NCBI RefSeq assembly: GCF_051628905.1
Contig: NZ_CP157575.1
Span: 1,426,001 to 1,490,000, forward strand
Source of the DNA: Asaia sp037151935
GTDB lineage: Bacteria; Pseudomonadota; Alphaproteobacteria; Acetobacterales; Acetobacteraceae
Length of the DNA: 64,000 nt
Reading direction: 5' to 3'
Of the stretch, positions 55,665-63,628 are shown in pieces. Both the position numbers and the translations under genes were made by a program. Within the stretch, counting starts at the first letter, position 1; the number at the start of each line of letters is the position of its first letter. The notes beneath the pieces are model-generated. The model searched no databases, was not told where the DNA came from, and was given only the letters and a program-made list of their open reading frames with translations.

Positions 55665-56645
55665 ATGAGCCTTTCAATCAACACCAATGCCTCGGCGATG
55701 GTCGCCGTTCAGACCCTGAACGCAACCCAGACCGCCCTGAGCAGTGCAGAAAACACCATTTCGACCGGCCTCAAGGTCTCGAGCGCAGCTGATAACGCCG
55801 CTGCCTACGGCATCGCACAGCAGATGCAGGGCAACGTGTCCGGCCAGTCCGCCGTCAATGACGGTCTGTCCTTCGCCGCACAGACGGTCAGCTCGACCAG
55901 CACCGCCGTCAACCAGATCATCAGCGTGCTCAACAGCGTTCAGAACGCCGTCACCACGCTCGGCAACAATCAGGGCAGCCCCGCCGCCCTCGACCAGATC
56001 GGCACGCAGATCACAGGCCTGCTCCAGCAGATCGACACCATCGCACGCAATGCGACCTTCAACGGCGTCAACCTGATCGCCGGCAGCACCACAGACGGTC
56101 TGGGCATCACTGCCAACAGCCTGAAATACATCACCGGCCTTCAGGGTGATCAGACCACGGTCACGGGCTTCAATGCCGCCATCGCATCCTACATGGGTGG
56201 CACGAGCTCCGCAGGTGCTCCGAGCGTGTCCAGCTCGTTCTTCCAGACGGGCGTTGCCGGCACCAGCCTCACCGACGCTCTCGGACTGACCACCGGCGGC
56301 GGCACCGCAGGCGCCTCGCCGACCGCAAACGTCTTCGAAGCTTCGGGCGCATTGTCCGGCACAAAAGATGTCTCTTCGATGATTGCCCAGGTCCAGTCCG
56401 CCATCAAGGCAATGACGTTCGTTACCTCGACGCTGGGCGCCAACAGCAACGTCATCAAGAACATGAGCACCTACGGCTCAACCATCTCCGACAACCTTAC
56501 CAACGGCATCGGCGCACTGACCGACGCCGACATGTCTGCCGCCAGCGCCAAGCTGACCTCGCTGCAGACCAAGCAGTCGCTCGCCATCAAATCGCTCACG
56601 ATCGCTAACTCGCAGTCGCAGAACATCCTCTCGCTCTTCCAGTAA
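55665..56645 (+). CDS. fliC: Flagellin (copy 1)
   Basis: Filament subunit. From the ATG at 55665 (AGGAG at 55653-55657, seven bases upstream) the 326-residue protein begins MSLSINTNASAMVAVQTLNA and has STGLKVSSAADNAAAYGIAQ, the conserved N-terminal D0/D1 region, a Gly/Ser/Thr-rich variable centre (about 165-250), and the C-terminal helix ending SLTIANSQSQNILSLFQ. It is identical in protein and apparently in DNA to the gene at 60206. The Ser/Thr-rich centre is a plausible O-glycosylation surface. Confidence 0.97.
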   Translation: MSLSINTNASAMVAVQTLNATQTALSSAENTISTGLKVSSAADNAAAYGIAQQMQGNVSGQSAVNDGLSFAAQTVSSTSTAVNQIISVLNSVQNAVTTLGNNQGSPAALDQIGTQITGLLQQIDTIARNATFNGVNLIAGSTTDGLGITANSLKYITGLQGDQTTVTGFNAAIASYMGGTSSAGAPSVSSSFFQTGVAGTSLTDALGLTTGGGTAGASPTANVFEASGALSGTKDVSSMIAQVQSAIKAMTFVTSTLGANSNVIKNMSTYGSTISDNLTNGIGALTDADMSAASAKLTSLQTKQSLAIKSLTIANSQSQNILSLFQ

Positions 56646-56655
56646 ACGTAAAAAA

Positions 56656-56681
56656 CCCTTGCTCCTCAAAAGGAGCAAGGG
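56656..56681. terminator. Hairpin after flagellin copy 1, oriented for the leftward gene
   Basis: A perfect 11-base stem (CCCTTGCTCCT / AGGAGCAAGGG, loop CAAA) ten bases past the flagellin stop. The A-run lies on the left, so on the - strand it reads as stem plus T-run: a classical terminator for the leftward GT25 gene, while the stem may also end the flagellin message. Confidence 0.75.
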
Positions 56682-56763
56682 CCTCTCGCAATACTCAAAT
56701 AACCATAAATCCTACTCGACAGGATTTACAGTACCTCTCATCCGCCCCGGCTTTTGACAGGCG

Positions 56764-57489
56764 TCAGCGTTTTTGCACCGTACTGGCTTTCACGTCATTC
56801 TTCGCAAGGACCAGAGGGGGAAAAGCCACCCAGGCATTCAAAGTGTCATAAATAGCCGCCATCATGTCATCAATGCCGGTATTATCCTTTTGTATTTCGA
56901 TTCCAGGATAAAAGACTGACATTGGACGCAAAGGAAGCACGTGAGGCAGCAGGCGCCTGATACCTGAATCAGAAATGGAATATCCGACGAGGCCATGGGC
57001 CCGTAATAGTCCGAACAGTGTCGGTCTTACCGATCTGGTTTTGAATTCCGCTTTGTGCTGCAAAAGATTTTCATGATCGAAGCGCGATGTACAGAAAAAG
57101 CCGATTTCGGCGGATCGAAAAGTCAAATAGGCGTCGGTGTTGTATCCCCAAAGAACCAGATCCCAGTTTTCAGGGAGCGTCTCAATTAAATTGCGACTTT
57201 CGGTGGCAAATTCCTCGTTAATGATCGCGTCATCTTCGAATATGGTACACGCACCACCTGCATTAAGAGTACTCGTCCAGATCGAAAGATGAGACAATGC
57301 GCATCCGAGTGCGCCCGGTGTATAATCGAGTGCAGGATCCAGCACATTTTGTTCGATCAGCCCCGCCCGGTCGAGTGCCTGACCATCGATCGCATGAAAG
57401 ATCTTGATATCGGAGAAAAGCGGATTATCCGTTCTGAATGCCGCAAGTCGTTCTGGCGTACGATCGAGTGTGATAAGCCATGTATCCAT
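56764..57489 (-). CDS. Glycosyltransferase family 25 protein
   Basis: A 241-residue soluble GT25-type enzyme. The N-terminus WLITLDRTPERLAAFR, the motif PGALGCALSHLSIW, and the metal-binding FEDDAI (Glu85-Asp86-Asp87) are the family hallmarks; GYSISDSGIRRLL and WVAFPPLVLAKND follow. GT25 enzymes usually act on lipopolysaccharide; here the gene is boxed between two flagellins, so a flagellin glycan is more likely. GGGGAAAG precedes the ATG. It lies 137 bases after the trimodular gene and may share its transcript. Confidence 0.85.
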   Translation of the reverse strand: MDTWLITLDRTPERLAAFRTDNPLFSDIKIFHAIDGQALDRAGLIEQNVLDPALDYTPGALGCALSHLSIWTSTLNAGGACTIFEDDAIINEEFATESRNLIETLPENWDLVLWGYNTDAYLTFRSAEIGFFCTSRFDHENLLQHKAEFKTRSVRPTLFGLLRAHGLVGYSISDSGIRRLLPHVLPLRPMSVFYPGIEIQKDNTGIDDMMAAIYDTLNAWVAFPPLVLAKNDVKASTVQKR

Positions 57490-57626
57490 TTGGAATATAC
57501 TTTCCCCTAAATTCCATTTGAGACAGGGGGTTGCTTACAATCAAACCGACCGGTCGCGAAAAGCAACCGGCACTCGGCCCCTGCAACATTCGAGCTGCGA
57601 TATTTTTTGGCCGCCGGCATGGTCAC

Positions 57627-59948
57627 TCAGAGCGGTCGATATCGTACGACCTCCGTCATTCCGGGAGACCCCTTTATAATCAGCTTGGCGACGACCTCGG
57701 TCTGCAGATTGAAGGGCGGCGCGGTGAAATCCAGACGCCCACCACGAATATGCTTTCCATCTTCCTTGTCGTCATTCACAATCGGAAAATCCGGCAACAT
57801 GTAATTTACGGTAATGATCTCCGGGAAATCGCGCAGGTTATCGAAAGCCCTCATGATCGAGCGATTGGAAAGATGCTGGAAAACATCTTTGACAATGACC
57901 AGATCGCACCGCGCGGTCGGGCTTTGCTCAACGAGATTCAGGACGTCGAAAGTGACATTATCAAGCCCGGCGTAGACCATCTTGTTCCGTGCCACGACGT
58001 CCTCGACAACATCGAAGGCCAGAAACTGCGTAGCAGGGCAACGTTGGGCTATCTGAGAGCCCACACGAAAATCGCCACACCCGACATCCAGCACCACCTT
58101 TGCACCGATACGGGTAATGTAATGGCTCATGAAGTTAATATAGTCCTCACAGCGCTCCGGATCTGATCCGACGCCTGAGTATATCTTACCTTCGCCGCCC
58201 CATTCATTATTATTATATATATCCCTGAATATAGCAGGGAGCCCTGGCTCCGTTTCGCGCTTTTCATGAAAAACAACACGTTTCTGTCGTGCTTTTTCAA
58301 GACCTGCCAGCGCCCCTACATCCAGATAATCGCGGCACAGTGTCGAATAGGTGTCGTTACGCCGGAAAACCGCTCTCTCATCGACTTCCTTGAGAATGGG
58401 CCAGGCCATACTTTCCCAGAGATGAAAAACGAACGCCTCCGGGAAGTCGGATTTTCTCTCGAACAATGCCTCCAGACCGACCTGGTCCCATGAGGGAACA
58501 AAGAACGCCTCTGGCCGCAGCACGTGAACCAGATCAGGCTGAGCCTTGCTGAGCAGGTACGGCATCTTTGTAGAAGAATGCGCCCAAAAGCGTGAGTCGA
58601 AATACCTGTAGGCATCCCACCATTTTGCCATGAACTCCGCTCCCGGCGGAGAAATCATAATGGCATTGCCAAGGCTTTCGGACTCAGCACGTGGCGTGGT
58701 CGAGGCCAGCTCCTGCGCCATGACGGTGCGCGAAGGCGAGCAGATTGACTCCATGTTCTGGATCGTGATCGTGTCCAGATCCAGATAGATACCACCGTAA
58801 TTCAGCAATACGCACATCCGAACGATGTCTGATCGATGAGCCGGATGCATCACCGGATTGCCGAATATACGCTGGGGCATGGGCACCGTGACGATTTCGG
58901 CAATCTCCTTGATGGCCTCCCAGTAGGGGCCGCCACGCTCGCCCAGACACCAGACAAGCACGCGAAAGCCTGGATGCTTCGCCGCTGCGGACCGCACTGC
59001 CATGTAATGACTGAAGCCGAAAGGCCTGACTCCCGGATGTTTTTTATTAGAGAAGTAGTCGATCTCATCGAGACCATCGTTTTTTGGTGTCGTTTCGACA
59101 AAATGGATCAGCTTGGGAAAACTCCCGACGATCGCCGCCGGGATGGGCGCGCAACCTGCCTCGCGCAAACACCGGTCGAGAACCAGCTTCATATCCGGCC
59201 GAGAATAATCGAACGCCTCTCCGATCGCTCCGACAGACGGAAATACGTCTTCCGGCAGCTTACCGACAATGAGAGGCGGAAAAGAAACATAGGATGAAAT
59301 GATTTTATTTTCTATCAGCATAGAAAACAAAACACCTATATCGAAACCTTTCACCTCTCTACTTGCGCATTTATTACGATAAACGTATTCTCGAATAGGC
59401 AAAGAACCTAAAAGCTTGCTCGCGCCAGCTGGTGAAACCGTGTAAGCTGAAATTCCTTCCATGGCAGAAAGGGGCATCAACGTTGCTGGAAATTCTACTG
59501 CCTCAAGCGGCCGCGACGCACCTGCAGAAGGATGATCGTCGTATTTGATGACACAATCACCCAGCTGATGGGGCATTTTAACGATCAGAAGGCCGTTATA
59601 ATCGACCCCCCAAACGATAAGATCCCAAGGCGTGGAGATTCTAGCAACGAGGGCCGCAGATTCTTCTTCAAAATTTTCCGGAATCGATGATCTGTCGGTT
59701 GCAATGGTCCTGTTCGCCCCTGAAGCCGCACACTGGCTCCACTGAATGACATGCGAAAAAACATCCGCAATCTGGGCGTCCGTCGCCAGAGCGTTGGCAT
59801 CGAGCAGTCCGTTTTCGGCCATATAAAGCCGATCGACAGCTTTTGCTTCGAACGCGTCGACAAACGTAACGAGAGCGCTCGGGAGATTCCTGCGCTTGAA
59901 TTTTTTCAAGGGTTCCGGGCCAGGTCTGGAGAGCACGAAAAGAGACAT
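57627..59948 (-). CDS. Trimodular protein: degenerate GT25-like domain, GT32-like transferase, SAM methyltransferase
   Basis: About 773 residues from the ATG at 59948, chosen because GGGAG lies upstream and because the N-terminus then aligns with the neighbouring GT25 protein. Residues 1-255 are GT25-like but the catalytic FEDDAI reads ATDRSS. Residues about 275-500 are a GT32/sugar-binding-DXD domain, with HRSDIVRMCVLLNYGGIYLD and the DLD at 390-392. Residues about 590-773 are a class I methyltransferase with VVLDVGCGDFRVG at 618-630 and FLAFDVVEDVV. A GTG at 60005 would lengthen it by 19. I infer that it adds and methylates a sugar on flagellin. Confidence 0.85.
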   Translation of the reverse strand: MSLFVLSRPGPEPLKKFKRRNLPSALVTFVDAFEAKAVDRLYMAENGLLDANALATDAQIADVFSHVIQWSQCAASGANRTIATDRSSIPENFEEESAALVARISTPWDLIVWGVDYNGLLIVKMPHQLGDCVIKYDDHPSAGASRPLEAVEFPATLMPLSAMEGISAYTVSPAGASKLLGSLPIREYVYRNKCASREVKGFDIGVLFSMLIENKIISSYVSFPPLIVGKLPEDVFPSVGAIGEAFDYSRPDMKLVLDRCLREAGCAPIPAAIVGSFPKLIHFVETTPKNDGLDEIDYFSNKKHPGVRPFGFSHYMAVRSAAAKHPGFRVLVWCLGERGGPYWEAIKEIAEIVTVPMPQRIFGNPVMHPAHRSDIVRMCVLLNYGGIYLDLDTITIQNMESICSPSRTVMAQELASTTPRAESESLGNAIMISPPGAEFMAKWWDAYRYFDSRFWAHSSTKMPYLLSKAQPDLVHVLRPEAFFVPSWDQVGLEALFERKSDFPEAFVFHLWESMAWPILKEVDERAVFRRNDTYSTLCRDYLDVGALAGLEKARQKRVVFHEKRETEPGLPAIFRDIYNNNEWGGEGKIYSGVGSDPERCEDYINFMSHYITRIGAKVVLDVGCGDFRVGSQIAQRCPATQFLAFDVVEDVVARNKMVYAGLDNVTFDVLNLVEQSPTARCDLVIVKDVFQHLSNRSIMRAFDNLRDFPEIITVNYMLPDFPIVNDDKEDGKHIRGGRLDFTAPPFNLQTEVVAKLIIKGSPGMTEVVRYRPL

Positions 59949-60205
59949 CGACAGGCTCCCGGGCCGCAGTATCATTGATGAATGGTTAAAAATCTGCCGA
60001 GTCACGTTTGTGCTCTTCGAAGTCCATTTTTATGGCTTAGGATTTTCGCCATGACAACGGCTTGAAGCCTCGTCCTGCGCAGGTTTTTATCCAAATAAAG
60101 CGAAGCATAAAGACAGGCACCTATTCTGGTAATCTTCTCTTATCCATTTCGGGATTTATGGTGTTTGCGTGGCCCGATCGCTGGGCGAGCACCAGGAGAA
60201 ATTCG

Positions 60206-61186
60206 ATGAGCCTTTCAATCAACACCAATGCCTCGGCGATGGTCGCCGTTCAGACCCTGAACGCAACCCAGACCGCCCTGAGCAGTGCAGAAAACACCAT
60301 TTCGACCGGCCTCAAGGTCTCGAGCGCAGCTGATAACGCCGCTGCCTACGGCATCGCACAGCAGATGCAGGGCAACGTGTCCGGCCAGTCCGCCGTCAAT
60401 GACGGTCTGTCCTTCGCCGCACAGACGGTCAGCTCGACCAGCACCGCCGTCAACCAGATCATCAGCGTGCTCAACAGCGTTCAGAACGCCGTCACCACGC
60501 TCGGCAACAATCAGGGCAGCCCCGCCGCCCTCGACCAGATCGGCACGCAGATCACAGGCCTGCTCCAGCAGATCGACACCATCGCACGCAATGCGACCTT
60601 CAACGGCGTCAACCTGATCGCCGGCAGCACCACAGACGGTCTGGGCATCACTGCCAACAGCCTGAAATACATCACCGGCCTTCAGGGTGATCAGACCACG
60701 GTCACGGGCTTCAATGCCGCCATCGCATCCTACATGGGTGGCACGAGCTCCGCAGGTGCTCCGAGCGTGTCCAGCTCGTTCTTCCAGACGGGCGTTGCCG
60801 GCACCAGCCTCACCGACGCTCTCGGACTGACCACCGGCGGCGGCACCGCAGGCGCCTCGCCGACCGCAAACGTCTTCGAAGCTTCGGGCGCATTGTCCGG
60901 CACAAAAGATGTCTCTTCGATGATTGCCCAGGTCCAGTCCGCCATCAAGGCAATGACGTTCGTTACCTCGACGCTGGGCGCCAACAGCAACGTCATCAAG
61001 AACATGAGCACCTACGGCTCAACCATCTCCGACAACCTTACCAACGGCATCGGCGCACTGACCGACGCCGACATGTCTGCCGCCAGCGCCAAGCTGACCT
61101 CGCTGCAGACCAAGCAGTCGCTCGCCATCAAATCGCTCACGATCGCTAACTCGCAGTCGCAGAACATCCTCTCGCTCTTCCAGTAA
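60206..61186 (+). CDS. fliC: Flagellin (copy 2)
   Basis: Identical 326-residue flagellin to the gene at 55665, with the same AGGAG site (60194-60198) and the same hairpin after the stop. The 85-base leader is shared; DNA upstream of 60121 differs from copy 1. Two identical genes double the dose and would give a single kind of filament unless their promoters differ in timing. Confidence 0.97.
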   Translation: MSLSINTNASAMVAVQTLNATQTALSSAENTISTGLKVSSAADNAAAYGIAQQMQGNVSGQSAVNDGLSFAAQTVSSTSTAVNQIISVLNSVQNAVTTLGNNQGSPAALDQIGTQITGLLQQIDTIARNATFNGVNLIAGSTTDGLGITANSLKYITGLQGDQTTVTGFNAAIASYMGGTSSAGAPSVSSSFFQTGVAGTSLTDALGLTTGGGTAGASPTANVFEASGALSGTKDVSSMIAQVQSAIKAMTFVTSTLGANSNVIKNMSTYGSTISDNLTNGIGALTDADMSAASAKLTSLQTKQSLAIKSLTIANSQSQNILSLFQ

Positions 61187-61196
61187 ACGTAAAAAA

Positions 61197-61222
61197 CCCT
61201 TGCTCCTCAAAAGGAGCAAGGG
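61197..61222. terminator. Hairpin after flagellin copy 2, oriented for the leftward gene
   Basis: Same 11-base perfect stem and CAAA loop as at 56656-56681. Read leftward it is followed by a T-run, fitting a terminator for the secreted-protein gene that ends at 61253. Confidence 0.75.
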
Positions 61223-61252
61223 CCTCTCGCAATACTCAAATAACCATAAATC

Positions 61253-61861
61253 CTACTCAACAGGTCCGCTCAAGATTCGCGCTGCTACGATGACCGGGCT
61301 TCCAGCCGTGTCGGCGCCGGTACGAAACGTCGTCCATTTTCCAAGCGAGAAAACCCAGGTGCCCGTAAAACTCGCGACCTGGACATGCGGCTTACAATTT
61401 CCTTCTGACTGGCTGTCATCCTGACGACCGCATTGGGCCAGATCCGCATCGCCGATCGGAATATAAATATTCGTGTTCAGGCGTGCCGTTCGGCCGTGAA
61501 TCTGGATTGACCCGTCGATGCCCGTTTTCTGTCCCTGCTGACCGTTATTCGCCGTATCGTCAGGGGCTCCGCGCGTAACGATATCGATATACTTCGTCTC
61601 GTTATCCGCACAAATTTCCACAGAGGCCGATCCGATGACCTGCCCCTGTGCGCCCGTTCGCCCTTGCACCACCGCCTGTATTTCAGCCACGCGCACAACC
61701 CCCGCAGGGCAACGCAAACTATCACCATTCCCGTGATAGACAGTCGTCTCGCCTGAAGCCACCGCAGCCATCGGCCAGGCACCCAGCATCAGGCTCGACG
61801 CGATACCCGCGACATGGCGGACCCGCCGCGCCTTCAGAACAATCTCCTGCGTTCCTGGCAC
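61253..61861 (-). CDS. Secreted protein, unknown function
   Basis: About 202 residues, read from a GTG at 61861 with GGGGA upstream; the exact start is uncertain. A signal peptide (HVAGIASSLMLGAWPMAAVA) is followed by a beta-rich mature domain with five cysteines (the first in SLRCPAGVV) and a C-terminal FTGTWVFSLGKWTTF. I do not recognise the family. It is convergent with flagellin copy 2, and its last codons form the edge of the flagellin repeat. A motility role is possible only from position. Confidence 0.6.
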   Translation of the reverse strand: MPGTQEIVLKARRVRHVAGIASSLMLGAWPMAAVASGETTVYHGNGDSLRCPAGVVRVAEIQAVVQGRTGAQGQVIGSASVEICADNETKYIDIVTRGAPDDTANNGQQGQKTGIDGSIQIHGRTARLNTNIYIPIGDADLAQCGRQDDSQSEGNCKPHVQVASFTGTWVFSLGKWTTFRTGADTAGSPVIVAARILSGPVE

Positions 61862-62108
61862 CCGAATATTCCCCGATTTTCGTTATGAATTATGCGATCT
61901 GACCCTAATCCAGAATCAACGGAGCGATAAGAGCCCATAAACTGAAATAGTTGATAAAACGCTTGTTTTCCAACTCCCGGACGCGCGTTTCTTTCAATCG
62001 TCCCACGCGTGCCGAAACATGTTGCTCGCGCCCGAGGATCACGTTACCAACACAATCTCAAGGGCAACTGGCGCCCATAACAGTCCCAATCAAATTCGGT
62101 GCAGGCTC

Positions 62109-62444
62109 ATGATCAGCGACATCACAACACGCAGTTTCGATGCGTTGAATGCCTATGGACAGACGCAACGCACCCTTCAAGGCGCCCTGAATCCGGCAGA
62201 AGCCGCCGAGCCATCGAACGATTCAGTCACGAGTTTCAGCAACGTGCTCGGAGATGCTCTTAAAAACGCCGTTCATGTTGGAAAAACAGCTGAGACACAG
62301 GCGGCTACAGGCCTGTCTGGCGGTGGTGACATGACGGATATCGCCACTTCGGTCGCTGAAGCCAAATTGACGCTGCAAACTGTCACGACAGTTCGCGACC
62401 GCTTCGTTCAGGCCTATCAAGACATCATGAAGATGTCGATCTGA
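62109..62444 (+). CDS. fliE: Flagellar MS-ring-rod junction protein FliE
   Basis: Joins the MS-ring to the rod. About 111 residues from the ATG at 62109: SVTSFSNVLGDALKNAVHVG near the centre and TSVAEAKLTLQTVTTVRDRF with YQDIMKMSI at the C-terminus are FliE hallmarks. The frame is open further upstream to 62019 but lacks family character there. It starts the rightward fliE-fliQ-fliR-flhB set. Confidence 0.9.
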   Translation: MISDITTRSFDALNAYGQTQRTLQGALNPAEAAEPSNDSVTSFSNVLGDALKNAVHVGKTAETQAATGLSGGGDMTDIATSVAEAKLTLQTVTTVRDRFVQAYQDIMKMSI

Positions 62445-62456
62445 CGTGCTCGCGCG

Positions 62457-62732
62457 ATGCAGCACTCTGTCGATATCCACGAAATTCTGCAACAGAGCCT
62501 GTTCGTTGCCGTGAAGATGGGCGCTCCATCGCTTCTTGCTTCTCTTGCGGCCGGCATTCTGGTGTCGCTATTTCAGGCAGTTACCCAGGTCAACGAAGCC
62601 ACACTGTCTTTTGTGCCCAAATTCGTCGCAGCGACCGCCGCGCTTATGCTGACCAGCTCTTTTCTCTACGCGACGCTTCACAGCTACGCGATGCAAATAT
62701 TCGATCAAATGGTTATCGCCGGGGGATCATGA
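62457..62732 (+). CDS. fliQ: Flagellar export gate protein FliQ
   Basis: A 91-residue protein with two hydrophobic helices (about 15-40 and 52-75) and the motif GILVSLFQAVTQVNEATLSF that identifies FliQ. It lies 12 bases after fliE and 45 before fliR. Confidence 0.95.
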   Translation: MQHSVDIHEILQQSLFVAVKMGAPSLLASLAAGILVSLFQAVTQVNEATLSFVPKFVAATAALMLTSSFLYATLHSYAMQIFDQMVIAGGS

Positions 62733-62777
62733 TCTGTGTCGCCGCTCTTCCGGCCTTGACCAGCCTGAGCATGGGCT

Positions 62778-63569
62778 ATGAATGATCTCTCTCTACCGCT
62801 CCCCGTTCTTGCCGCTCTTTTCGTCCTGACCCTGTGTCGGGTCAGCGCGCTTGTAATGACGGCACCAGGGCTCGGTGAGAGCACTTCCCCCATGACTGTA
62901 CGGGCAGGGCTCGCGCTGACATTATCGATACTGATCCTGCCGCTGGTTCAGCCGCATCTTACGCCAATCGCTTCCCGAATCATGACAAGCCCCCCGCTCC
63001 TGGTGGCCGCCATTGCACAGGAGCTGCTCGTCGGTGCCTTTATCGGCTGGATAGCTCGCCTGGTCGCCCTCTCGCTCGTTATCGCCATGCAGTTCATCGC
63101 CACCTTTACCGGCCTTGCGAGCATATTGCAGCCAGACCCCGATCTCGGCGCTTCCAGCACGGCGATCAGCCACATGGCATCGTTTCTGATCCCGGTTCTT
63201 TTCCTGACAACCGGCCTCTACGTTTTTCCACTGGCCGCATTAACCGGGTCGTACACTGTGTTCCCTCCCGGACAAATGCCCTTGGTCAACGACATGGCGA
63301 AAGCGATCGTTATCGCCACAGCACTCAGCTTCAAGCTGGGAATTCAATATGCCGCGCCTTTCGTTCTTATCGGCACCTTATGGCCGGCAATGCTGGGGGT
63401 GCTGAACAGGCTCATGCCAGCGATACAGGTCTATGGTATTGCCATGCCGGCACAGCTGCTCGGAGGGGTTCTACTGATTGCTCTGCTCATTCAGGTGATT
63501 ACGGGCGTCTGGCAGGAACGTATGCAGGAAGCGCTTTCGGAATTGCCAGGCATCCATGCTCAGCGCTGA
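62778..63569 (+). CDS. fliR: Flagellar export gate protein FliR
   Basis: A 263-residue protein with about six membrane helices: RVSALVMTAPGLGESTSPMT near the start, ELLVGAFIGWIARLVALSLV and the later GIQYAAPFVLIGTLWPAMLG. These are standard for FliR. It sits between fliQ and flhB. Confidence 0.94.
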   Translation: MNDLSLPLPVLAALFVLTLCRVSALVMTAPGLGESTSPMTVRAGLALTLSILILPLVQPHLTPIASRIMTSPPLLVAAIAQELLVGAFIGWIARLVALSLVIAMQFIATFTGLASILQPDPDLGASSTAISHMASFLIPVLFLTTGLYVFPLAALTGSYTVFPPGQMPLVNDMAKAIVIATALSFKLGIQYAAPFVLIGTLWPAMLGVLNRLMPAIQVYGIAMPAQLLGGVLLIALLIQVITGVWQERMQEALSELPGIHAQR

Positions 63570-63628
63570 AGCAGAACGCGGTCAATGCGTACTCCCGGCG
63601 ATACTGAGCGTGACGGGAGAGCCGCGCG

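Larger units (their letters stand above)
55580..56717. repeat. Long direct repeat, copy 1 (flagellin unit)
   Basis: About 1138 bases repeated at 60121-61258 with an exact offset of 4541. The whole coding region, 85 bases of leader and 72 bases past the stop read the same in both copies. Identity breaks at one base (G versus A) at 56718, and a further ACAGG matches before the two diverge. Confidence 0.95.
60121..61258. repeat. Long direct repeat, copy 2 (flagellin unit)
   Basis: Second copy of the 1138-base unit at 55580-56717, at offset 4541. Its right end lies at the last codons of the leftward gene 61253-61861; a five-base match continues past the single mismatch at 61259. Confidence 0.95.

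Noticed and set aside
55580..61258. The flagellin repeat as an insertion sequence or composite transposon
   Set aside because: No transposase, terminal inverted repeats or target duplication were seen; the repeat consists of a flagellin gene and its signals.
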